From positions 2,244,189 to 2,308,188 of the forward strand of contig NZ_GL877878.1 in NCBI RefSeq assembly GCF_000194155.1: DNA of 64,000 nt. The letters run 5' to 3'. Positions 1 to 9,386 of the stretch are shown in pieces. The notes below the pieces were generated by a model. It saw nothing but the letters and a program-made list of their open reading frames with translations. It did no database searches and had not been told where the DNA came from. Position 1 is the first letter of the stretch, and each line of letters opens with the position of its first letter. The position numbers were made by a program, and so were the translations under genes. The stretch is from Saccharopolyspora spinosa NRRL 18395. Lineage in GTDB: Bacteria > Actinomycetota > Actinomycetes > Mycobacteriales > Pseudonocardiaceae.

Positions 1-181
1 GTCAGTCCGTTCGAGGGTCAGACCCACCAGCGGCGTCACTACACACATCATCACTGTCCGTTCACCTCACACCCAGCACGGGCTATGCCCTGGAGAGTTC
101 GGGTGTCCCGCCCCCGCAGGGTGCGTTAAGGGGCTCCGCGCTTCAGCGGCACGAGCGGGACCACCCCAACGCCAACGGAGA

Positions 182-215
182 ACGGCCCCGCACCTCGGAA
201 GAGGTGCGGGGCCGT
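182..215 (-). terminator. Hairpin downstream of rpsA
   Basis: A perfect inverted repeat with 15-bp arms (ACGGCCCCGCACCTC and its complement) and a GGAA tetraloop lies 26 bases past the rpsA stop. It is very stable and GC-rich and is the likely transcription end of rpsA. There is no long T-run after it, as is common in actinobacteria. Confidence 0.8.
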
Positions 216-241
216 GGTGCCTCAGCCGTTAGGCGTCAGAC

Positions 242-1741
242 TCACGCACCGCCGGAGAGCTTCTCCCGCAGCGCCGCCAGCTGCGCGTCGCTGGCCAGCG
301 AGCCGCTGTCCTGCTCCTCGCTCGAACCCGACGAGTAGTTGCCGCCGCTGGCGGGCTCCTCGCTGCCACCGGCCGCGGCGGCCGCAGCGGCCTCCGCGTC
401 GGCCTGGCGGGCCTTGGTGATCTGGGTGATGTGCTTCTCGAAGCGCGTGTGGGCCTCGGCGTACTGCCGCTCCCACTCCTCACGCTGCTTGTCGTAGCCC
501 TCGGTCCACTCCTGGGTCTCCGGGTCGAAGCCCTCGGGGTAGATGTAGTTGCCCTCGTTGTCGTACTCGGCGGCCATCCCGTACTGGGTGGGGTCGAACT
601 CCGAGTCCGGGCTGAAGCCCTCGTTGGCCTGCTTCAGCGACAGCGAGATCCGGCGACGCTCCAGGTCGATGTCGATGACCTTGATCATCACCTCGTCGCC
701 AACCTGGACGACCTGCTCCGGGATCTCCACGTGGCGCTCGGCCAGCTCGGAGATGTGCACCAGGCCCTCGATGCCCTCATCGACGCGGACGAACGCACCG
801 AACGGAACCAGCTTGGTGACCTTGCCCGGCACGATCTGGCCGATCGCGTGAGTGCGGGCGAACTGGCGCCACGGGTCTTCCTGGGTGGCCTTCAGCGACA
901 GCGAAACGCGCTCGCGGTCCATGTCCACGTCGAGGACCTCGACGGTGACTTCCTGGCCGACCTCGACGACCTCGCTCGGGTGGTCGATGTGCTTCCAGGA
1001 CAGCTCCGAGACGTGCACCAGACCGTCAACGCCACCGAGGTCGACGAACGCACCGAAGTTGACGATGGAGGAAACGACGCCCTTGCGGACCTGGCCCTTC
1101 TGCAGCTGGTTGAGGAACTCGCTGCGGACCTCGGACTGGGTCTGCTCCAGCCAAGCGCGGCGGGACAGGACCACGTTGTTGCGGTTCTTGTCCAGCTCGA
1201 TGATCTTGGCCTCGAGTTCGCGGCCCACGTAGGGCTGCAGGTCACGGACGCGGCGCATCTCGACCAGGGAGGCCGGCAGGAAGCCGCGCAGCCCGATGTC
1301 GAGGATGAGGCCGCCCTTGACGACCTCGATGACGGTGCCGCGCACGGGCTCGTCCTTCTCCTTGAGCTCCTCGATGGTGCCCCAGGCGCGCTCGTACTGG
1401 GCGCGCTTCTTGGAGAGGATCAGCCGGCCTTCCTTGTCCTCCTTCTGGAGAACAAGCGCCTCGACGAAGTCGCCGACGGTGACGACCTCGGCGGGGTCGA
1501 CGTCGTGCTTGATCGACAGTTCGCGGGAGGGGATGACGCCCTCGGTCTTGTAGCCGATGTCAAGCAGCACCTCGTCGCGATCGACCTTGACGATGGTGCC
1601 CTCAACAATGTCCCCATCGTTGAAGTACTTGATGGTCTGGTCGACGGCGGCGAGGAAGTCCTCCTCCGTCCCGACGTCGTTCACTGCGACCTGCGGCTTG
1701 GTGGCGGCTGCAGTCGGGACGGTGGTGGTGTCGGTGGACAT
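242..1741 (-). CDS. rpsA: 30S ribosomal protein S1
   Basis: A 499-aa protein that binds mRNA on the small ribosomal subunit. It carries four S1 RNA-binding repeats, beginning at about residue 44 with the last ending near residue 360. Repeats 3 and 4 are the most canonical (VSSIVNFGAFVDLGGVDGLVHV; KLVPFGAFVRV...EGLVHISE). An acidic and alanine-rich tail follows (about 400-499), as in mycobacterial S1. The open frame runs 276 bases further upstream, but the ATG at 1741 starts MSTDTTTVPT, which matches the usual actinobacterial N-terminus and gives normal length. The gene is divergent from the methyltransferase at 2043 and ends at a strong hairpin. The rpsA-polA-pdtaR neighbourhood is conserved in actinobacteria. 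Confidence 0.97.
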   Translation of the reverse strand: MSTDTTTVPTAAATKPQVAVNDVGTEEDFLAAVDQTIKYFNDGDIVEGTIVKVDRDEVLLDIGYKTEGVIPSRELSIKHDVDPAEVVTVGDFVEALVLQKEDKEGRLILSKKRAQYERAWGTIEELKEKDEPVRGTVIEVVKGGLILDIGLRGFLPASLVEMRRVRDLQPYVGRELEAKIIELDKNRNNVVLSRRAWLEQTQSEVRSEFLNQLQKGQVRKGVVSSIVNFGAFVDLGGVDGLVHVSELSWKHIDHPSEVVEVGQEVTVEVLDVDMDRERVSLSLKATQEDPWRQFARTHAIGQIVPGKVTKLVPFGAFVRVDEGIEGLVHISELAERHVEIPEQVVQVGDEVMIKVIDIDLERRRISLSLKQANEGFSPDSEFDPTQYGMAAEYDNEGNYIYPEGFDPETQEWTEGYDKQREEWERQYAEAHTRFEKHITQITKARQADAEAAAAAAAGGSEEPASGGNYSSGSSEEQDSGSLASDAQLAALREKLSGGA

Positions 1742-2042
1742 CAGGTGGGTTGCTCCGGTGCGGATAGTTTGGTCGCTGGATCTGCCTTGTTGCCGCGCCC
1801 CGGGGTGTCCGGCCAAGGCCAGCTGACTTGCTGGACCAGGCAGTTCCGCTTCTCCGGCAGACCTCCGCGGCCGGTGCGACCCGGCAGGGAAGAGCCGCCG
1901 ACAGAAGACCCACGGCGCGGGCGGTATCGTACGCGCTTTCTCGATCGCCGGGCAAACTGCGGTACGCCTGGACGACCTGTCGGCTCCGGGCGACGACAAT
2001 GCATCACGTTCGAGCAATACCCACTATCGGCGGGGGGAATCC
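1742..2042. promoter_or_regulatory. Divergent intergenic region rpsA / methyltransferase
   Basis: About 300 bases without a supported gene. It must hold the rpsA promoter on the minus strand and the start signals of the methyltransferase on the plus strand. I see a purine-rich ribosome binding stretch (GGCGGGGGGAA) at about 2030-2040 before the TTG at 2043. No clear -10/-35 pair could be assigned by eye. Confidence 0.4.
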
Positions 2043-2897
2043 TTGACACGAGCCGACGAACCGGAGAACGACGGGCTCCAGCGTATCTCCGCGGAGCACT
2101 TGTTGGGCACGGTCGGTGTGAGCAAACGCACTGTCGACGCGGCGGAATCCCGGGGCGCGAGCCGGTTGTGGTGGGACGCCGACGCCGACGACTACCAAGC
2201 CGAACACGGCGCGTTCCTCGGCGACAGCGATTTCATGTGGTGCCCGGAGCGGCTGCGCGAGCAGGACACCGGGCTGCTCGGCGACGTCCGGGGCAAGCGG
2301 GTGCTGGAGGTCGGCTGCGGCGCGGCCTCGTGTTCGCGGTGGCTGGCCGACCAGGGCGCGCATCCGGTCGGACTGGACATCTCGGCCGGGATGTTGCGCC
2401 ACGCCGTCGCGGGCGGTGAGCGCAGCGGGACCGCGGTGCCGCTGGTGCAGGCCAGCGCGGACTGCCTGCCGTTCGCCGACGATTCCTTCGACCTGGCCTG
2501 CTCGGCGTTCGGCGGCGTGCCGTTCGTGGCCGATGCAGGAGCGGTGTTCCGGGAGGTCGCGCGGGTGCTGCGGCCGGGCGGCCGGTGGGTTTTCGCGGTG
2601 ACGCACCCGATGCGGTGGGTCTTCCCCGACGATCCGGGGCCGACCGGGCTGACCGCGACCCACTCCTACTTCGACCACACCCCATACGTGGAGATCGACG
2701 CCGACGGCCGGGCCACCTACGTGGAGCACCACCGCACGCTCGGCGACTACGTCCGCCAGTTGGCCGCCGCCGGGTTGCACCTGGTCGATCTCATCGAACC
2801 GGAGTGGCCGGAGGGGCACACTCAGACGTGGGGGCAGTGGAGCCCGCTGCGTGGACGTCTCTTCCCCGGCACCGCGATCTTCGTCTGCCACAACTGA
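2043..2897 (+). CDS. Class I SAM-dependent methyltransferase
   Basis: A 284-aa cytosolic methyltransferase of unknown substrate. Motif I (VLEVGCGAASCSRWL) is at about residues 87-101, followed by the acidic loop (GLDIS) and motif IV region (LPFADDSFDLACS), then a post-motif segment (VLRPGGRWVFAVTHPMRW). This is the Methyltransf_11/UbiE-like Rossmann layout, with a C-terminal part typical of actinobacterial proteins of this size. The start is TTG, chosen because it follows a strong GGGGGG Shine-Dalgarno stretch. It is divergent from rpsA, and such a gene is common beside rpsA in this order. The substrate cannot be inferred. Confidence 0.85.
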   Translation: MTRADEPENDGLQRISAEHLLGTVGVSKRTVDAAESRGASRLWWDADADDYQAEHGAFLGDSDFMWCPERLREQDTGLLGDVRGKRVLEVGCGAASCSRWLADQGAHPVGLDISAGMLRHAVAGGERSGTAVPLVQASADCLPFADDSFDLACSAFGGVPFVADAGAVFREVARVLRPGGRWVFAVTHPMRWVFPDDPGPTGLTATHSYFDHTPYVEIDADGRATYVEHHRTLGDYVRQLAAAGLHLVDLIEPEWPEGHTQTWGQWSPLRGRLFPGTAIFVCHN

Positions 2898-3039
2898 TAG
2901 ACGCCGATTCACCACACTGGGGCCGTCCTCATCAGACAACCTCCGGGAACCCACGGCGGCGCGAGCCGCCAGGGTCGGCCAAGCGCACTTCAGGACAAAG
3001 AACCAGACCTACGGTCAAGGCAGCTTCCGAGGAGAAGTC

Positions 3040-3972
3040 GTGGCGAGTGCACAGGAGTTGATGCGGGCTCAGTTCGCGCGGTTCGCCGCGCTGGACCCGC
3101 AACTGCCGGACACCCACCACCTGCCGTCCGACGGCAAGGCGATCGTGGCCCGGACCGCCGACGGCGGCACGGCGGCCGGGCTCGTCGCGCGCAACTCCAA
3201 TCCGCCGGGGTCGGTGCAGAGCCTCTGGCAGGCCGGTGAGGTGTTCGAGCTCTTCCCGATCGTCGGCGAGCAGCCGCAGGCGGGCATGGACGCGCTGCTG
3301 GGGACCTGGCGCGAGTGGCTGGCGGCGCACGCCTCACCCGGTCCGAACTCGTCCTGCATGGTCGTGTGGCCGAGCCGGGACGTCGCCGCTACCAGGGCGT
3401 TGCTGGATCACGGCTTCGTCCCGCTGTCCTGCTTGTCCGTGCGCCCGCCGGCGCCGGTTGCATATACGAGACCATCTGGTACCGTAAAGATACGTCGCGC
3501 CGGACCGGCCGATCTGGACGCCGTCGTCGAACTCACGCTTTCCGAGCTCGAATACGCCGCCCTGGTCGGCACATCCGCGTACCGACCCGATGCTCCGCAG
3601 CTGAAGCGGACCGCTGCGCACGTGCGCCTGCACTCCAGCGATCCCGTGTGGCTGGCGGAGCAGGACGGAACGCCGGTCGCGGTAGCGGAGTGCGGCTGGG
3701 TGGACACCGCCAAGTCGCCCGGCAGCTACCGGCTCCGGTCCGGCACATGGGCGTACGTCAACTGCGTGTCGGTGCAGGAGAAGCTCCGCGGAACCGGCGT
3801 CGGCCAACAGCTGATGGCAACGGCGCACAACGAGTTCGCGCGCGCCGGAGCCGTCGGCAGCTTCCTGTACTACAACCCGCCCAACCCGTTGTCCTCGGTG
3901 TTCTGGCCCCGTCAGGGCTACCGGCCGCTGTGGACGATGTGGGAGGTGCGCCCGGCCACCGCGCTGCGCTGA
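3040..3972 (+). CDS. GNAT family N-acetyltransferase
   Basis: A 310-aa protein whose C-terminal half is a GNAT fold. It has VKIRRAGPADLDAVVEL at the start of the domain, a beta-strand with YVNCVSVQEKLRGTGVGQQL holding the acetyl-CoA loop (RGTGVG), and a final GSFLYYNPPNPLSSVFWPRQGYRP segment. The N-terminal half is a second, more divergent acetyltransferase-like domain. The open frame extends 63 codons upstream, but GTG at 3040 is preceded by GAGGAGAAG at good spacing, so I chose it. It would acetylate a small molecule or protein amine; the substrate is unknown. It lies in the same direction as, and 25 bases before, the ABC-like gene. Confidence 0.85.
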   Translation: MASAQELMRAQFARFAALDPQLPDTHHLPSDGKAIVARTADGGTAAGLVARNSNPPGSVQSLWQAGEVFELFPIVGEQPQAGMDALLGTWREWLAAHASPGPNSSCMVVWPSRDVAATRALLDHGFVPLSCLSVRPPAPVAYTRPSGTVKIRRAGPADLDAVVELTLSELEYAALVGTSAYRPDAPQLKRTAAHVRLHSSDPVWLAEQDGTPVAVAECGWVDTAKSPGSYRLRSGTWAYVNCVSVQEKLRGTGVGQQLMATAHNEFARAGAVGSFLYYNPPNPLSSVFWPRQGYRPLWTMWEVRPATALR

Positions 3973-3997
3973 CGCTCGCCGCGGCCAGCGCACGGCC

Positions 3998-4678
3998 GTG
4001 AGAGTCGAGGAGTTCGGCGTGGAAATCGTCGCCACCGGCGTCGAGGTGATCGGAGCGCACGGGCCGCTGCTGACGCCCACTTCGCTTCGAGTGCGGACCG
4101 GCCAGGTCCTGCTCGCGGCGGGCGACCCGAACTCCGGCCGCACCGCGCTGGCGCTGGCGCTTTCCGGCCGGCTGCGACCCACTCGCGGCAGCGTGCGCCT
4201 TAACGGCACGATCGACGCGACCGCGCTGCGGCGCAGCGTCGCGGTCGTCGACGCGCCGGACATAACCGAACCCGACGGCGCACTGGTGGTGCGCGACGTC
4301 GTCGCCGAAGGCCTGACCCTGGCTGGCCGTCGATCCGGCCGCCGTCGCGTCCGCGACTGGCTGTCGGCCCGGGACTGGCTGCCCGAGGGGGCGAGCGAAA
4401 AGCGCTTCGAGAACCTCGCCGGGTTCGAGCGCACCCGGCTGCTTACCGAACTCGCCTGCGAGGCGCGCGCAGTCAAAGCCCTGGTGCTGGACTGCCCCGA
4501 CCGCCACGGTGGCGATCCCACCGGCTGGTACTCCATCGCCACCCGCCACGCCGAGCGCGGCCTAGCCGTGATCGCGCTCTGCGCCCCGCACTCCGCCGAC
4601 AAGCTCGGCGTTTCGCCCGCGAAGGTCGGCGCGGACAACGCCGAACCATCCACTTCGGACTCTGCTGAAGGTCTGTGA
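3998..4678 (+). CDS. Degenerate ABC-type ATPase, partner of YhgE/Pip protein
   Basis: A 226-aa protein with the overall order of an ABC ATPase. The P-loop region reads GDPNSGRTAL, so the usual Walker A lysine is arginine. The signature region is LAGFE instead of LSGGQ. The Walker B region is ALVLDCPDR, where the catalytic glutamate position is cysteine. It is therefore probably a poor or inactive ATPase that may act as a structural or nucleotide-sensing partner. It starts with GTG and its stop overlaps the next start (GTGATG), which indicates translational coupling with the YhgE/Pip membrane protein. A transport role is inferred from this pairing. Confidence 0.75.
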   Translation: MRVEEFGVEIVATGVEVIGAHGPLLTPTSLRVRTGQVLLAAGDPNSGRTALALALSGRLRPTRGSVRLNGTIDATALRRSVAVVDAPDITEPDGALVVRDVVAEGLTLAGRRSGRRRVRDWLSARDWLPEGASEKRFENLAGFERTRLLTELACEARAVKALVLDCPDRHGGDPTGWYSIATRHAERGLAVIALCAPHSADKLGVSPAKVGADNAEPSTSDSAEGL

Positions 4679-6711
4679 TGACTAGTTTCCGGCTCGCGGC
4701 CACGGAGCTGCGCCGCCTGACTTCGGGCAAACTGCCCAGGCTCGCGCTGCTCGCGGTCACCCTGGTGCCGCTGCTGTACGGCGCGATGTACCTCTACGCG
4801 AACTGGGATCCCTACGGCAAGCTCGGCTCGGTGCCCGCGGCCGTGGTCATCGCCGACGAGGGCGGGCAGCGCGAGGACGGCACCCGGCTGGACGCCGGGC
4901 AGGACGTCTACCAGGAGCTGCTGGATTCCGCCACCTTCGACTGGACCCGCACCGACGAGCAGCAGGCCCAGGACGGCGTGGCCAGCGGCCGCTACACGTT
5001 CGCACTGGTGGTGCCGAAGGACTTCTCCGCGGCGTTGCTCTCCCCCGCCGACTTCGAGCCGCGGCAGGCGAAGCTGCGGCTGATCACCAACGACGCCAAC
5101 AACTACCTCGTCGGCACCATCGCTGACAAGGTGGCTTCCGAGGTGCGCAAGGGAGTGGCCGCCAGCTCCGGGGCCGAGGCGGCCAACCAGTTCCTGCTCG
5201 GGTTCAGCGCCGTCCACGACAAGACACTCGAAGCAGCCGACGGCGCGGGCCAGCTCGCCGACGGTGCGGGACGGCTGCGCGACGGGCTCGGCCAGGCCAA
5301 GCAGGGCACCGACCAGTTGGCCACCGGCGCCCACCAGCTGGTCGACGGCCAGGCCAGGCTCGCCGACGGCGCCGCGCGGCTCAGCGACGGCACCGATCAG
5401 CTGCGCGGCGGGCTCGGCGAACTGCAACGGCAGACCGCTCCGCTGCCGGAGCAGACCGCGGAGCTCGCCGACGGCGCCGAGCAGGTCGCGGCCGGCAACG
5501 AGCTGCTCGCGTCCAAGGCGGAAACCCTCGGCGGGCTCTCGCAGGAGGTCGTGGACAACCTCGCCACGACGAAGAAGAAGATCGCCGGCCAGCTCCGCGA
5601 GAGGGGCGTCGACGAGGCCCAGGTCAAGAAGCTCGTCGACGGCATCGACGAGCTCAACAAGCCCATCACCGACGCCAACGGCAAGGTGCAGTCGCAGCTC
5701 GGCCAGCTGCGGACGCTCGCCGACGGCTCCCGCCAGGTCGCCGACGGCAACCGCAAGCTGGCGAACGCGATGCCCGGCATGACCAGCGGCATCGGCCGGC
5801 TCGCCGACGGCTCCCGCCAGGTCGACGACGGCGCGCAGCAGCTCCGCGACGGCGAGCGGCAGGCGCTGGCCGGCACCAAGCAGCTCCGCGACGGCGCCGA
5901 CCAGCTCGCCGGCGGCACCCGGCAGCTCTCCGACGGTTCCGGCGAGCTCGCGGACGGGTCGAACACCCTCGCCACGGAGCTGGGCGAGGGCGTCAACGAC
6001 ATCCCGAACCCCGACGAGCAGACCCGCAACGCCACTGCGGACACCATCGGCGACCCGGTCGCCATCGATACCAACGCCCTGGTCAAGGCCGACACCTACG
6101 GGGCCGGGCTGGCGCCGTTCTTCATGGGGCTGGCGCTGTGGATCGGCGGGTTCGTGCTGTTCCTGCTGATGCTGCTGATGCGCCCGCTGTCCAGCCGCGC
6201 GCTCGCGGCCGGGGTCGCGCCGTGGCGCGTCGCGCTCGGCGGTTGGTTGCCCGCGGCGATCGTCGGCTTCGCGCAGGCCGTGCTGCTGTACCTCGTCGTG
6301 GTCTTCGGGGTGGGCGTGCATCCGGCGCACACCTGGTGGACGCTCGCGTTCCTGATCCTGACGTCGTTCGCCTTCACCGCCGTGGTCCACGCGCTCAACG
6401 CCGCGTTCGGGCCGAAGGGCAAGTTCATCGCGCTGGTCATCCTGGTGCTGCAGCTGGTCACCGCGGGCGGCACGTTCCCGTGGCAGACGATCCCGGAGCC
6501 GCTGCACCCGCTGCACCAGGTGCTGCCGCTGGGCTACGTCGTCAGCGGCCTGCGCAACCTGCTCTATGGCGGATTGGGCCTGGAGGCGGCGTCGAACGCG
6601 GCCGCGGTCCTGCTCTGCTACCTGGTCGCGTCGCTGCTGCTGAGCACGATCGCGGCCTGGCGGCAGCGGGTCTGGACCCCTACGCGTCTAAGGCCCGAAC
6701 TGTCCCTCTAA
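4678..6711 (+). CDS. YhgE/Pip domain membrane protein (ABC-2 permease-like)
   Basis: About 677 aa. One membrane helix lies at the N-terminus (LPRLALLAVTLVPLLYGAMYLY), followed by a large extracytoplasmic domain. That domain holds many heptad-like repeats of the form (L/Q)xDGxxQL (for example QLADGAGRLRDG, QLVDGQARLADG) that should form a long coiled rod. About five membrane helices lie at the C-terminus (from FFMGLALWIGGFVLFLLML). This is the layout of the phage infection protein Pip and YhgE. The family is related to ABC-2 permeases and to type VII-associated proteins; its function in actinobacteria is poorly known. A GTG codon at 4675 directly before the ATG is an alternative start. It is coupled to the ATPase-like gene. 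Confidence 0.9.
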   Translation: MTSFRLAATELRRLTSGKLPRLALLAVTLVPLLYGAMYLYANWDPYGKLGSVPAAVVIADEGGQREDGTRLDAGQDVYQELLDSATFDWTRTDEQQAQDGVASGRYTFALVVPKDFSAALLSPADFEPRQAKLRLITNDANNYLVGTIADKVASEVRKGVAASSGAEAANQFLLGFSAVHDKTLEAADGAGQLADGAGRLRDGLGQAKQGTDQLATGAHQLVDGQARLADGAARLSDGTDQLRGGLGELQRQTAPLPEQTAELADGAEQVAAGNELLASKAETLGGLSQEVVDNLATTKKKIAGQLRERGVDEAQVKKLVDGIDELNKPITDANGKVQSQLGQLRTLADGSRQVADGNRKLANAMPGMTSGIGRLADGSRQVDDGAQQLRDGERQALAGTKQLRDGADQLAGGTRQLSDGSGELADGSNTLATELGEGVNDIPNPDEQTRNATADTIGDPVAIDTNALVKADTYGAGLAPFFMGLALWIGGFVLFLLMLLMRPLSSRALAAGVAPWRVALGGWLPAAIVGFAQAVLLYLVVVFGVGVHPAHTWWTLAFLILTSFAFTAVVHALNAAFGPKGKFIALVILVLQLVTAGGTFPWQTIPEPLHPLHQVLPLGYVVSGLRNLLYGGLGLEAASNAAAVLLCYLVASLLLSTIAAWRQRVWTPTRLRPELSL

Positions 6712-6798
6712 GCGCTTGTCGCCAGACTCCACGTGGCGGTGCGGGTGGCCCTTGCTGCGAGGACGAAGGTTCAGAACCGAGTGCTGCGGGGGCCTGAC

Positions 6799-8343
6799 CT
6801 AGCTGGGCCAGGTGAGGATTTCGCCGGTGCGGCGGTGCGACAGCGCGTGGGGTCGTCCCCCAGACTCGACACGCGCGGTCGCACCGCCCGTCGGGCGGTC
6901 CACTCCGGGCTTTCCCCACTGGCCGGCCCCGGCGAGGAAGATCCGCCGGGAACAGAGCAGATCCCGCAGCGACAGCAGCACGCACAGCTCGTAGACGACG
7001 CGTTCGATGCGCCCCTCCTTGTCCACGACTGCGTCCTGCCACTCCGGCGGCACCACGTCGTCCAGCGGGATGTTCTGGTCGAAGTCGTAGAACCGGCCAC
7101 TCCCCCAGCACGTGGTGTAGTCGCTGACCAGCTCACCGAGCGCCGCCATGACCGGCCAGCAGCCCAGGTCCCGGCAGCGGAACTCCAGGCCCGCCAGCAG
7201 GAGCTTGATGATCTGCTGGTAGTAAGCGGAGTACGTGCCGCGGAGCACCGTTCGCTTGCGCCGGGCTCGCACGGCGTCGCGGGCTTCGCTGTCGCGCGTC
7301 AGCTTCCTTAGCTCCTGCTCGCTGGCGATCGGGTACAGCACTGTCCGCACTGTGTCGTCGGGACGATCCAGGGCGGCCCGGGCCAGTTCGAGCAAGAGCA
7401 TGTCCCGCGCCTGCCTCGGCCACGCGGCGTCGGCGGCCTCCTGGCCGAGCCGGTGCTCCGCCCGCGCCCGGATCTGGTGCAGCAGGCCGACCAGCACCCG
7501 GCCGAGCAGATCGGTGATCTCCTTGCGCCGCACCGAGCACAGCGCGCTCAACAGGGTCACGCGGACCGCTCGTGGATGCGCCCTGAGCTCCTCCGAACCC
7601 GCGCTGGCCACCCGTGCGCACCACGCCTCCACGAGTTCCGCCGGAACGTCGTCGAAGAGATCGGACGGCAGGTGCAAGGCCTGCACCGCGGTTTGCTTGC
7701 CGACCTCCTTGAGGAGCGCGCCCAGCCAGATGTGCTCGGCGTTGCTCTCCTCCAACTTGACCAGCAGGTCGGTCGGCAACCCCAACGCCTGCAGCGACAT
7801 GAGGCTTTCGATCTCCAGGAGCAATTTCTTCAGGTTCATCGAACCCACCTCGGAGCGCAGTTCGGCGAGCGACCATTCCTGGCGCTCATCCGAGTCCGCG
7901 AGCAAGGTTTCCAACTGGTCCGCCGAATCACCGATTCGATCCGCGATGCTGTGGCAGAGCAGCATTTCGAAGTCCTGCAGCGCGCGACTCGCCACCTGCC
8001 GGGCCAGGTTCGGCGTCGGCGGCTCGACCTCCTTCGCGCGGCAGTGCGCGATCAGCGCGGTGGCCAACTTGTCCCGACCCCGCCCCGCCCGGCCCGTCTC
8101 GTCGGTCAGCCACGCCAACCACTGCCGCTCATCGCCCAGGTCCACCGGGCACCTGAGCACATCAACTATCTGCCCCTGGAGGAGCTCAACCGTGTCCTTC
8201 GTGAACTCCGAGGCGGCCAAATCCACCTTCACAGTTCCCTCACCCCATGCCACCAGCACGGAATAGTCCCCAATGAGCGGAACCGTAGTACTCAGGTGCA
8301 AAACACGAATGAGCGAATACGCATGCGAAGCTCCCGGGTGCAC
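6799..8343 (-). pseudogene. Tn3-family transposase remnant (both ends lost)
   Basis: The 514-codon frame resembles the middle of Tn3-family transposases. I recognise the family's landmarks: ALIAHCRAKEVEPPT, LRAHPRAVRVTLLSALCSVRRKEITD, RTVLRGTYSAYYQQIIKLLLAGLEFR, and IPLDDVVPPEWQDAVVDKEG followed by VVYELCVLLSLRDLL. Full-length Tn3 transposases are about 1000 aa. Here the homology stops shortly after the last block at GAGQWGKPG, so the catalytic DDE C-terminus is absent, and the first 30-40 codons do not resemble the normal N-terminus. No terminal inverted repeats or resolvase are visible. I treat it as a relic, not a functional gene; its long open frame could still be translated. Confidence 0.75.
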
Positions 8344-8403
8344 AGAGCGACAAGAACCTGACGTCCCCTCGCGTTGTTCGGGGCACTCACGGCCCCGGTG
8401 TGC

Positions 8404-8950
8404 TCACGTCGCGGCCGGCTGCAGCGGGACGGCGACCTCCATCCCGATCGCATTGCCGGTCTCGTCGAGCCGCCCGATCTGGCGCATCGACACGAGGTTC
8501 AGGTCGGCCCCGCGCCGCTGCGCTTCGGCCAGCAGCACGCGAACGGCCGGGTGCACAGCCGAGTCGATGACCGGGACGTCTTCATCGTGCCGCCAGCCCA
8601 CCACGAGCTCCAAACCTGCCCGAACTTCCCCTCGCTCGACAGTCCACCCGGGAATCGCCCAGGCCTCCGGCACCGCCCGGGCGACCGGCCAGCAGCACAG
8701 CACCTCGGCCTCGTCGTCAGTGGACCCCGCCCGCATCGACGACCAGAACGGCCCGATCGGCGCGTTGTCCGCCGCCGCCAACGCCTGCCACAACGCGGCT
8801 GGCTCACCGAGTAGCGCCGGTAGTTCGACCACGGCGCCACCGTGACCGGCTTCAGCAGACCCTGCTTGTCGTAGATCCGCAGCGCCCTCGCACTCAGGCC
8901 GGTCAGCTGCGCGAAATCCCCAATGCCGAGGATGGATCCAGTCTGGACCT
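8404..8950 (-). pseudogene. MerR-family regulator, frameshifted
   Basis: Reading on the minus strand, about 8850-8950 encodes a typical MerR DNA-binding segment (IGDFAQLTGLSARALRIYDKQGLLKP, then NYRRYS). The frame then changes, and 8404-8800 encodes an effector-binding-like C-terminus (PVIDSAVHPAVRVLLAEAQRRGADLNLV). The linker helix expected between them is largely missing, and no ATG or GTG in the right frame precedes the HTH. The gene therefore seems inactivated by a deletion with frameshift. It lies immediately downstream of the VOC gene on the same strand. Confidence 0.65.
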
Positions 8951-8975
8951 TGCCCCAGGGGCAGAGTCCAATCCG

Positions 8976-9386
8976 CTAATCGGCGGGAGCCCCCTCGACG
9001 GGATCGTCGTAGCGGGCGATCTCGATCAGGTTGCCGTCCGGGTCGCGCAGGTACAGCGAGGTGATCGGGCCCTCCGCGCCGATCCGGCTGACCGGGCCTT
9101 CCTCGATGCGCACCTCGTTGGCGCGCAGGTGCTCCTGGACCTCGGAGAGCGCGTTGGCCGTGACGAAGCACAGGTTGGCCGAACCGGGCACCGGGTGAGT
9201 CGCGGTCGGCTCCACCAGTTCGCTGGCCGCGTGGAGCTTGATCGTCTGCCGACCGAAGCTCACCGCTCGCCGCTCGCCGGGGAACGCCACCGGCGTCATG
9301 CCGAGGATCTGCTCGTAGAACTCCACTGCCCGATCGACATCGGCCACGGTGAGGACCAGGTGGTCCACTCTGTCGATGCTGATCAT
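8976..9386 (-). CDS. VOC (glyoxalase/dioxygenase fold) family protein
   Basis: A 136-aa single VOC unit made of two beta-alpha-beta-beta-beta repeats. It starts with DRVDHLVLTVADVDRAVEFYEQILGM and ends with SLYLRDPDGNLIEIARYD. The His in the first strand and the Glu in the last (LIEIARY) are the usual metal ligands. The ATG has an excellent GGAGGAG site. The family covers glyoxalases, ring-cleavage dioxygenases and antibiotic-binding proteins; which of these applies cannot be told. The decayed MerR gene 3' of it may once have been its regulator. Confidence 0.88.
   Translation of the reverse strand: MISIDRVDHLVLTVADVDRAVEFYEQILGMTPVAFPGERRAVSFGRQTIKLHAASELVEPTATHPVPGSANLCFVTANALSEVQEHLRANEVRIEEGPVSRIGAEGPITSLYLRDPDGNLIEIARYDDPVEGAPAD

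Noticed and set aside
2004-2954. 316-codon minus-strand frame over the methyltransferase
   Set aside because: It is a shadow of a clear methyltransferase with conserved motifs on the plus strand.
3334-6516. 1060-codon minus-strand frame opposite the acetyltransferase, ATPase and Pip genes
   Set aside because: It is low-complexity and Arg/Gly-rich with no domains; it mirrors real plus-strand genes.
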